A DNA stretch of 64,000 bases. It comes from Odiellus spinosus. Lineage: Eukaryota > Arthropoda > Arachnida > Opiliones > Phalangiidae. The translations under genes were made by a program, and so were the position numbers. Shown in pieces: positions 1 through 8,600 of the stretch. Under the pieces are notes generated by a model. The model made no database searches. It worked only from the letters and a program-made list of their open reading frames with translations, and had not been told where the DNA came from. The DNA lies in contig OY987239.1 of NCBI GenBank assembly GCA_963920705.1, positions 9,143,504-9,207,503 of the forward strand, read 5' to 3'. Each line of letters starts with the position of its first letter. Positions within the stretch are counted from its first letter, which is position 1.

Positions 1-150
1 CGTCGTCGTTTGTGGAGAGAGAGAATTTCCAATTTTCCGTAGACAGGACCCCTCCGATCTCGTAAAATTGAGAATTTTACCCATACAGAGAGGAGCGCTA
101 TATGGAACATTAGAGTAGTAGACTTCAAAGGAGGGTTTCATCGGCTTCTA
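1..150 (+). mobile_element. MITE-1 copy, cut by window edge
   Basis: The right part, from CGTCGTCGTTTGTGGAGAGA to the terminus CATCGGCTTCTA. The complete version in unit 2 is at 31993-32317. Confidence 0.9.
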
Positions 151-224
151 TTTCATTTGATAGAAGATACATTTTATAGATGAGGAAGCGTTTTTCTATA
201 GTGTTGTTTGTCATTTTGTCAGAG

Positions 225-285
225 AACTAGGGCTTAAGAAGCTGAAGCATTAAGATATTTAATTTTTTTCATTTGCTGACCCTCG
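225..285 (+). pseudogene. Gene a1 E4, disabled
   Basis: Homologous to the open E4 at 14420-14477. Here GCT-GAA has become GCT-TAA (stop at 235-237), an extra T shifts the frame further on, and the GTAATC donor is missing. Confidence 0.6.
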
Positions 286-3200
286 CACTTTTAAATACGT
301 AACTGTTTTATCTTCAAAACCGCTTGTCCCATGGGGCAAAAAAAAAAGTCAAGATGAGTGGTAGAAGTTTTAACTTTAGTAGAAATGAGAACATTAATCC
401 CTTGTCCTTTTTCTCTGTGTCGTCACTCCAAATTTAAACAATAGAAACCTGTATTTTGTAGGTCTTTCATATGTACATGCAAAGTTCTGTGCCAGCTAGC
501 ACCGAAGCCTTCCATATTTCTCCAGTTTTTATGATCTCAGAAACTAGAATATTTACTGCCATAAATCCGACAAGTTTCGGTGGAACGGCAAGATTCTCAC
601 TGGCAGGATTTCAAGACATAATTTGGATATTAATGGCGATTTTCATCATTGTTTTGTCTATCACTTCTTTGCTTTTCAAGTATTTTATCCAGCGACACTC
701 TCGTCAACGTAATTTCTTGTGTTTTGAATACCTCTTCTTCTATGTGTCTTCGTTATTGCAAAACCGTTAAGTATTGATTTTAAAAATACGAATGCCCCTG
801 AAAGTACCATCGCATAGGACTTGCTCAGGCCCGTCGTCAGGGGGGGGGGGGGGCGGGTGGGCTTGACCCTACCTACAATTTTTCCAAAAATCTTCAAATA
901 TCTTTATGGCCCTACCTGTCATTTCGATGGCCCTACCTGTCATTTCGATGGCCCTACCTGTCATTTCGATGGCCCTACCTGTCATTTCGATGGCCCTACC
1001 TGTCATTTCGATGGCCCTACCTGTCATTTCGATGGCCCTACGTCTCATTTCGATGGCCCTACGTCTCATTTCGATGGCCCTACCTGTCATTTCGATGGCC
1101 CTACCTGTCATTTCGATGGCCCTACCTGTCATTTCGATGGCCCTACCTGTCATCTCGATGGCCCTACCTGTCATTTCGATGGCCCTACCTGTCATTTCGA
1201 TGGCCCTACCTGTCATTTCGATGGCCCTACCTGTCATTTCGATGGCCCTACCTGTCATTTCGATGGCCCTACCTGTCATTTCGATGGCCCTACCTGTCAT
1301 TTCGATGGCCCTACCTGTCATTTCGATGGCCCTACCAGGCTACGTATAAATTCTCTCTAGTTAAAAGATAGAGAAAATATGTTACCCAGCTATAAAAACA
1401 ACGTTTTTGCTGACCTTCCGTAGACGCCAATGCAGAAGTCTCTGAATGTCTAGAGCCTAGAAAATCATATCATTATCCATCATAGCTGCCCAAATACAGG
1501 CCCTCGGGTCGGCTCGGGACCCAAAGTGACCCGCCAACGCATTTAAATTTACCCGGCAACAGCAGCGATCGGCTGCCGCAGTTCCGCCACGCCATTGTGT
1601 CGTGCTGCCAATACCGGCAGCTGCGGGCAGCCGCCACGTTATTGGTTTTAAATAAATAGTACCAAATTTGAAAATTTCTTGTGGTAATACTATTTCGTCC
1701 GAAAATGTGCCCTACCACGGCCCTACCTAAAATTTTAACCTGGCGACGGCCCTGGACTTGCTAGAGAAAAGGTGTCCTTTATCCAAGTATATTTACCCAG
1801 GGTTCGTACACCACCTAAAAAAGTCAGGGAAACTTGCCCTTAAAATAGGCTTAGCTGGATTCATGGAGATCCTGAGTTACTAATTTGACCAATGAGCAAA
1901 GGCCCGTCGTTAAGACGAAATCGCCATGAGATAAAACCTATTTTTATGAACGAAAATCATTTACTCCCCTCTTAATTTACGAACAGAACCCGATGTTTTC
2001 ATTCGACAAAATTCTATCAAATATCTATTAACTGGATGGTTGCTGGCCATGTTTGTTCTGGCAAAGTCGTATTCGGGTATTTTGAAAAGCAAATTGACAG
2101 TCTCGAAATTTTCTCGGATCAACACGCTGCAAGATATTGAACGTAGTCCGGGAACTAAACCACTTCTTAGTTACCCATCTGGCTTTGAGGATTATTTGAC
2201 AAAGGTAACCAATACTGTATTTGAAGACAGAGAAACAGTCCGCTTTTAACAAACCTGGAAATATGACGATATTAGAATGGTCATAAAAAACTCTCCCAAT
2301 GCATGCTAGGACATCCTGTTTCCTGACAAGGGAACAAGGCGGCGTAGGGGGTAGGGAGAATTAACAAAGTTTTTCCGCCAGGTGGCGTAGGGCTTCAAGT
2401 TTCTGTCTCTCTCCTGTGGAGTCCTGAATTCGAAGGGCTCCAACATATGACTATCAAATTAAGCATTCGCCTATAACAATTAAAGCCTGATACGTTAACT
2501 TTCCTAGTTTTCCATCAAAGATCCTAACAATAAGGAAATGATCAAATTGAACTCTGACGCTCATCGTTATAAAGGGTTCTTGACACCATCTTACTTAGAA
2601 ACATTTCCTAATGGAACTGTCAAATACGCGTGGATAAATTCTGTATCAAACGTACAGAATGAGTTAAGAAGCATTCCTGTTATAGATCATCTCAAAAAAC
2701 ACGAGAAAAAAATCTATATTGGCAAAAAAGTTTACTTATCGACCATGGCTGTCATTCCATTTAGCAAAACAGTACCACCACGAATCATGGAAAACGTCTA
2801 TTACTTGTGAGTTTTAATGAATACTTACACGCGAAAGAAGACGTAGCTGGTCCTTTAGTTCGGCATATATAGGGTGTCTCAGAGCTACAATGGGTTCTAT
2901 GGGTCATTTTTGTCGTACAGGGCGCCGTTTAAAGGGAGAATGCAACCTAACAACAAGTGATTTTTTTTATCGATTCCTTATTATTTAAATAGGCCTAATC
3001 CACTATTTAAAAAATTTACAAACAAATATTAAACTAGAAATAAATTTAAAACTTACCCGGAAAATAGGCTTAGTGGGATTCATGGAGCTCCTGATTTCCT
3101 CGCGTGTAAGGTCTAGCGACCAATCGCGCGCGACGTAAGTCTCGTGGAGATCTCGCGTGAACGACGGGCCTTTGCTCATTGGTCGCTAGACCTTACACGG

Positions 3201-4583
3201 ACGAGATTCAGGATCTGCATGAATCCCGCTAAGCCTATTTTTCCGGGAAAGTTTTAAATTAATTTCTAGTTTAATATTTGTATTGTAAACTTTTTATCGG
3301 TGGATTAGGCCTATTTAAACGATAAGGAATCGATAAAAAATCACTTGTAATTAGGTTGCATTCTCCTTTTAAGAGTTACGAAGGAGTCATGCGCGGGTGA
3401 CCACTTAAACCTTAATCGGCGCCCCGTACGACAAAACGTCATAAAAACATTTTCGTCTTAAAATGACCCATAGAACCCACAATAGATTGGTCTTACCACC
3501 ATTTTCGAAACACGCTGTATATTTTAGCAAAAGTCCATCAATTTATTCCATAGAAGTAATCAACGCCATGTAGCTTAATACCATCAAGAAACGTCCTGGT
3601 AAAGGTAGCAGCATGATTTTGATTCTGTCGGTGTAAATAATGAAGGGAGCTCCCCTTTTTAGAGAAATTCCGGAGAGGGGGGGGGGGGAGATAATATATA
3701 GCCAAGCGCGGCCTGCCTAAATTCAGACACTCTCCCGACTCAAAGTATTGTGGAAGAGTCCAAATTAGTCAAGCCAGACAGGGGTGATGACTTTTTTGAC
3801 TTTTAAGTGATGACGTAAAATTGGATAGTATTAGTATCCATTGCAGAAGCCGATGAAACCCTTCTTTGAAGTCTATTACTCCGGGGTCTTGTTTACCCCT
3901 CTCTGTATGGGTTAGTTTTAAAAAGCGCGATTCGTACGCCTCCTAACGTTAGATATTTTCGGAGCGGGAGTTCGTCGAGCGAATATCTCTAGCAGCCTTG
4001 GAGTTCGTCAAAAAAAACGTCGTCGTTTGTGGAGAGAGAGAATTTCCAATTTTCCGTAGACAGGGGGGTATGAAGTAGGACCCCTCTGATCTCGTAAAAT
4101 TGTGAATTTTACCCATACAGAGAGGAGCGCTATATGGAACATTAGAGTAGTAGACTTCAAAGGATGGTTTCATCGGTTTCTGTATATATGGCCTTAAAAC
4201 TACAAAAAAGAAATAAAATGATTTTTGGGAACCCTGCTGGTCTTGTATTTTATACAGAAAACCCTAGCTACGTTAAAATGTATTCGATATATCAGTATCT
4301 GTAGCGTAATTGTGTATATTTGTGCAGGGGTCATAGGTATGTGGAAACCGATCAGGGCACCCGAAACAATCGATTCTGGGATCGTGAATACGGAGAGTGC
4401 TGGGCGCCTGAAAAATTAACCAGTTTGAATTTGGAGAGAGTCATGACAGTTGCGGAATTAATTGTTGTATTTCAAGCTTGGTTGTACGGTATCTCCATCT
4501 CTCTGGCAATATTACTACTCGAACTGCTTGTCTATTATTTTCATTATACAAGCCTGCACATCTCTTATATCAGAAGCCGATGA
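225..4583 (+). CDS. Divergent ionotropic receptor gene a1 (5' part outside window)
   Basis: The visible exons are a broken E4 (225-285), E5 (462-765), E6 (1987-2204), E7 (2508-2806) and E8 (4328-4583). Splice phases are consistent from E5 to E8 (1, then 0, then 2). The product is a ligand-gated cation channel subunit of the IR family, located in the plasma membrane; a chemosensory role is inferred from the family and not shown here. M1, the pore loop, M2 with SYSGILKSKLTV, lobe S2 and the last helix are all recognisable. The E5-E6 intron holds a hAT-like element with a minisatellite, and the E7-E8 intron holds a foldback element and a MITE. The stop codon used by the paralogues is TAT here, giving 12 extra residues. 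E4 has a stop and a frameshift, so a full-length product is doubtful. E1-E3 must lie left of the window; their counterparts in copy a2 are at 31144-31967. Confidence 0.72.
462..765 (+). CDS. IR gene a1 E5: end of S1, M1 and first half of pore loop
   Basis: The acceptor TTTTGTAG precedes GTC TTT CAT ATG and the exon ends C|GTTAAGT, leaving phase 1. It encodes 101 residues. The motif FTAINPTSFGG precedes a hydrophobic helix starting DIIWILMAIF (M1), then a basic loop, then FEYLFFYVSSLLQN, which is the start of the pore loop. Joined to E6 it reads SLLQ-NQPDVF, as in IR pore loops. An in-frame ATG at 471 could start an S1-less product. Confidence 0.82.
826..1754. mobile_element. hAT-like element carrying the 21 bp minisatellite (gene a1)
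   Basis: Ends CAGGCCCGTCGTCAGGGG and CGACGGCCCTG, with GACTTGCT at 818-825 and 1755-1762. The shared site and flank with gene c show that insertion preceded the a/c split. Confidence 0.9.
906..1337. repeat. 21 bp minisatellite, 20 units (gene a1)
   Basis: Unit ATGGCCCTACCTGTCATTTCG, 20 copies and a partial one. Units 7 and 8 read CTACGTCTCATTT and unit 12 has CATCTCGAT. No unit has a stop in several frames, so long open frames here are artefacts. Confidence 0.97.
1838..1935. repeat. Fragment of foldback-family arm in gene a1 intron
   Basis: TAAAATAGGCTTAGCTGGAT, then CCAATGAGCAAAGGCCCGTC, matching inner arm sequence of the foldback element. Similar fragments lie at 15975-16070 and 16780-16880. 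Confidence 0.55.
1987..2204 (+). CDS. IR gene a1 E6: pore, M2 and start of S2
   Basis: The acceptor ACGAACAG is followed by two bases that complete a Gln codon with the last base of E5. The exon encodes PDVFIRQNSIKYL, then the helix GWLLAMFVLAK, then SYSGILKSKLTV, the IR counterpart of the iGluR SYTANLAAFLT motif, then the S2 start INTLQDIERSPG. It ends AAG|GTAACC in phase 0. Confidence 0.86.
2508..2806 (+). CDS. IR gene a1 E7: ligand-binding lobe S2
   Basis: The acceptor CTTTCCTAG leads to TTT TCC ATC AAA GAT, in phase with E6. The exon is 99 codons plus two bases, ending TAC TT|GTGAGT. Features include LETFPNGTVKYAW and KKIYIGKKVYLSTMAVIPFS, the latter matching the late S2 strand (Y-x-A-x-x-K in iGluRs). 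Typical glutamate-contact residues are not evident. Confidence 0.84.
2933..3368. mobile_element. TTAA-flanked foldback element (gene a1 intron)
   Basis: TTAA at 2929-2932 and 3369-3372. Termini AGGGAGAATGCAACC and GGTTGCATTCTCCTT. Nearly the whole element is two inverted arms. The TTAA target suggests a piggyBac- or Kolobok-like transposase. It sits inside an older inverted repeat with TGGGTTCTATGGGTCATTTT arms (about 2868-3530). Confidence 0.85.
3844..4182 (+). mobile_element. MITE-1 copy upstream of gene a1 E8
   Basis: Ends CAGAAGCCGATGAAACCC and CATCGGTTTCTG. Compared with gene c (18987), the left flank TGCATGTTTTTAATATATAT is deleted. Confidence 0.88.
4328..4583 (+). CDS. IR gene a1 E8: end of S2 and C-terminal helix, stop-loss form
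   Basis: The acceptor TTTGTGCAG is followed by G, completing Leu with E7. It encodes GHRYVETDQGTRNNRFWDRE, then SLNLERVMTVAEL, then the final helix LYGISISLAILLLELLVYYF. The paralogues stop with CAT TAA. Here it is CAT TAT, and translation runs on for 12 residues to a TGA at 4581 that lies inside the adjacent MITE. Confidence 0.84.
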
Positions 4584-4908
4584 AACCCTCCTTTAAAGTC
4601 GATTACTCCCGGGTCTTGTCTACCCCTCTGTATGGGTTATTCTCAAAAGGCGCGATTCGTACGCCTCCTAACGGTAGATGTTTTCGGAGCGGGAGTTCGT
4701 CCAGCGAATATCTCTAGCAGCCTTGGAGTTCGTCCAAAAACGTCGTCGTTTGTGGAGAGAGAGAATTTCCAATTTTCCGCTGACAGGGGGGATGAAGTAG
4801 GACCCCTTCTAACTCGTAAAAAAAATTGGGAATTTTACCCATACAGAGAGGAGCGCTATATCGAACATTAGATTAGTAGACTTCAAAGGAGGGTTTCATC
4901 GGCTTCTA
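4571..4908 (+). mobile_element. MITE-1 copy downstream of gene a1, supplying a stop codon
   Basis: CTTATAT on both sides, as in gene c. Its first bases, CAGAAGCCGATGA, supply the last codons and the TGA of the read-through E8 of gene a1. Confidence 0.9.
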
Positions 4909-5665
4909 CTTATATTGAACATCCCATCGATCCAATGAAAATGAAAAACGTAATTATAATATTGTTTACAAGCTCGGTCAACGAAACGGAATAGGAAGTT
5001 TGTTTCGAGTCTGAAGTTTGATCATTATTCTGAATACAAACGTCGGCTTTATTACATTTCGAAACTTATTTTAGTTTTAACGCGGGGAAATGTAGAACAC
5101 CATATTTGCGAAGTTAGCAAGAGTTCAAATTTAATGCTTTGTTTTCTAAATAGAGCTTTTTTTCTGATACACGGCCATGTAATTACATTGTAAATATATC
5201 CGAATATTACGAACATTTGCCAAAGTCGTTGAAAATATTTAATGATTGCGCTGCCATTAATATTATATTTTAATGGTTATAATCATTAATGTTCTAAAAT
5301 CAAATATAAAGTTTATTTCGAGGCTGAAGTTTGATCAGTGTTTAAAATATGAACCTAGGCGTAGTCTTTATTACATTTATAATGGTATTTTAGTTTAAAC
5401 ATGGGAAAATTCTGAAGCACTATGCTTTGTTTCAAAACAGAACTTTTTTTCTGATACACGAACTTGTGTCTTGAAAATATTTAATGTTTGTGCTGGCATT
5501 GATATTATATTTTAATGGTTAGAAATATTATAGAATAGTTAATGTTCTAAATTTAACGTTTAAAACACGCGTATAATGTTATCTTGGCGCATTCGGACAG
5601 ATCTTAGCGTTGGATTCGATACGCATTCGAAATGCTCGAATTTTTATAGCTATAGCATCTATAAT
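4909..5665. other. Spacer between genes a1 and b1 with internal duplication
   Basis: Two diverged tandem copies (about 4995-5305 and 5309-5560) share TTTCGAG-CTGAAGTTTGATCA, TTTTCTGATACACG and ATTATATTTTAATGGTTA. GGACAGATCTTAGCGTTGGATTCGAT follows, a block present before all genes. No gene is seen. Confidence 0.6.
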
Positions 5666-5698
5666 ATGTCGACAGAAAAAATTGAGTTTCGTATTGGC
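5666..5698 (+). CDS. IR gene b1 E1
   Basis: ATG opens MSTEKIEFRIG and the exon ends before GTAAGT in phase 0. It lacks a signal peptide, so a more upstream exon may exist. Confidence 0.5.
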
Positions 5699-8600
5699 GT
5701 AAGTTGAATTGATTAGATTGATTTTATGGAATCCATATCCGTAGTGATTGATCGTGATAATTATTTTAAAACAGGCTTATTATCAAATGTCTCAAAAAAA
5801 TCTTGATGATCTCTTGAGTGGAGTATTTATAAATCAGGACGTGCGTTCCTTTTCGCAATATATCTTAATGAATCTAGCGAATGTTAGGTACGTTCGCATC
5901 CCAAAGTATCTCGTTACTTTTATTCGTTTTATGTTTCTCGTTATCTATTTCTTTACAAGGGTTTGTACCCCAAGATTTCTATTTATTTTATATGCAGAGC
6001 TCGGATTTCCAATAACTTTTGATAATAGCAGAGGTATATAATAACCCCCTTCGGGGGAAGTATGAAAGCCCCTATACTACCAATGCTAAAAATCACGAAC
6101 AACAAAAGCCCGCTGCTGACTATCTAGGCCATTAGCTCGCGCTGTACTTCTCAATGTCGCTACTCTAGTAAATGGTCTTTGTATAAACAAGACGGCTCGA
6201 TTTGTGTTTACAACTTCCTGTCTCGGGAGTCAGGTTGTCTGTTAAAATGGAGTCAAAGGTTGACTTCAGCTCGTAAGTTCCGGAAGTGTGCGTAGGAAAA
6301 ATTTAGTGAGGTGTAACTATTTTTTGGGAGTAAAGCGGTGTGTCGATCCGCCGCGATTTACGGCGGGCACTTGTTGTTCGTCGATTTTGCCTACCTTTCA
6401 TACTTCCCCCGAAGGGGGTTATTATATACCTCTGATAATAGTTACTAATCATAAAAGAGGAGGAGCTTATATTCAAATAAAATATACTGAAAGAATTTAA
6501 AAATAACCTCAATAAGAGAGGTTGTGTTTATCCGTTTGTTGGAAAATATATAGCATAGTTTTAAAGATTATTTTTTAAGGGTGCGAAGCAACCTCTTTTT
6601 TGTATAAAAAACCTATATATGATAACATCAGAAGCCGATGAAACCCTCCTTTGAAGTCTACTACTACTCTAATGTTCCATATAGCGCTTCTCTCTGTATG
6701 GGTAAAATTCCCAATTTTACGAGATGGGAGGGGTCCAACTTCATACCCCCCTGTCTACGGAAAATTGGAAATTCTCTCTCTCCACATACGACGGCGTTTG
6801 GTTGACGAACTCCAAGGTTGCTAGAGATATTCGCTTGACGAATTCCCGTTCCGAAAATATCTACCGTTAGGAGGCGTACGAATCGCGCTTTTTGAAACTA
6901 ACCCATACAGAGAGGGGTAGACAAGACCCGGGAGTAATAGACTTCAAAGGAGGGTTTCATCGGCTTCTGGTAATATTTTCAGATTTATTAGTTCTAAGTT
7001 TAAGTGAGCGTATTTTTCTTGTTTTATATCGTTGGTTGCTTTCTCTGTAAGTAATGTATTATTAACTATTATAGCGTTGTCTATATACCACCGCGACAAT
7101 ATTACAAATTAGGATATACAATGTGGGGAGCTGTGTCAAGGGGAGTAAGTATTGAAATTTAATTATCTCAGAAACCTAGACGACAATACGGAGGAAATAT
7201 ACAAAGGGAGAGCTAGACGTAGCGAAATGGGAACATTTTAAGTGTTTTTTACGCAGGCATACCATTGTCATTTTTCTTTGTCGTCACTCCAAACGCGAAT
7301 TAAAACATTAAAATCTTTTGTTATGTAGATCATTCACATGTTGCTGCAAATTACTTCGACACATGCTTTCAAAAAGTACAATATGTCTCCAGTCTTTAAG
7401 ATTACAGAAATTAGAATATTCACTGTTATAAATCCGACAAGCTTTGGTGAAACGGCAAGATTTTCTTTGGCAGGATTTGAAGACATAATTTGGATTTTAA
7501 CCGCGATTTTTATCATTATTTTGTCTATGACTTCTTTTCTTTTTAAGTATTTTATCAGGCGACACTCTCATCAACGAAGATACTTGTGTTTTGAATACAT
7601 CTTCTTCTTTGTGGCGTCTTTTTTGCAAAACCGTTAAGTATATTTTATAAATAGGAATGTATCCGGGAACGCCCCAGAAAGAACCATCGCTATAAATCTC
7701 GTCGGCCCTTACTTACTTAGGACATGCTTGAGAAAAGGGACCTATTTTATGAAGGCCAATCTTTCACTCCCCTCTTAATTTACGAACAGAACCCGATGTT
7801 TTCATTCGACAAAATTCGATCAAATATCTATTGACTGGATGGTTGCTGGCCATGACTGTTCTGACCAAGTCGTATTCGGGTATTTTGAAAAGCAAATTGA
7901 CAGTCTCGAAATTTTCTCGGATCAACACGCTGGAAGATATTGAACGTAGTCCGGGAACTAAGCTACTTCTTAGACTTACCTCTCCCTCTGAGGAATATTT
8001 GACAAAGGTAACAAATACTCTTATTCGAAGACTAGAGAAACAGTCGGCTTCGAACAAATCTGGAAATGTCACAATATTAGAATGTTTATAAAAAAAACAT
8101 TGAGATATCACATGGACTAGTCTAGGGTATTTATTCAGGGTTGCCAAGGGTCTGGGAAAACAGAGAAAGCAGGGAAAAGTCAGGGAATTTGAAAATGAGC
8201 CAAAAAAGTCAGGGAATTTGAAAATGAGCCAAAAAAGTCAGGGAATTTGAAAATGAGCCAAAAAAGTCAGGGAATTTGAAAATGAGCCAAAAAAGTCAGG
8301 GAATTTTAAAATAGTTTAAAAAGTCAGGGAAAAGTCAGGGAATTTAAAAATCTTTCAAGAAGCCAGAAAATTACAATAATTATCTGCGGAAAAGATTTTA
8401 AGCTGACTGTGACAGTTGTATAGATTAGAACAAAAATATGCGTGCAAAAAGTTTGGCGAACACAATTGCAAAATTTGTAGCGCTTTTTATGAAAAATATA
8501 TCGTCCGAGGAAAATACAGACAAATTAGAATTATCTGAAACGGTCAGGGAAAATCGTTGGAAAAGGTCAGGGAAAATCGTTGGAAAAGGTCAGGGAAAAT

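Noticed and set aside
906..1337. CRISPR array
   Set aside because: Units are head to tail with no unique spacers, and the genome is eukaryotic with introns. It is a minisatellite.
821..1360. Long overlapping reading frames on both strands over the minisatellite (MALPVIS, GPTCHFD, RWPYLSF or MTGRAIE repeats); also at 15013-15507, 32941-33456 and 47379-47932
   Set aside because: The 21 bp unit has no stop in several frames, so any array is open. Unit number differs between duplicates, the arrays lie in an intron within a transposon, and there is no start context or domain.
4225..4419. Frame running through the acceptor of E8 with a hydrophobic start (SVIVYICAGVIGMW)
   Set aside because: It is out of frame with E8, crosses the conserved CAG acceptor and is not kept in gene d.
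7764..8147. 127-codon minus-strand frame opposite E6 of gene b
   Set aside because: Antisense shadow of a real exon. The sense strand has conserved splice sites and IR motifs.
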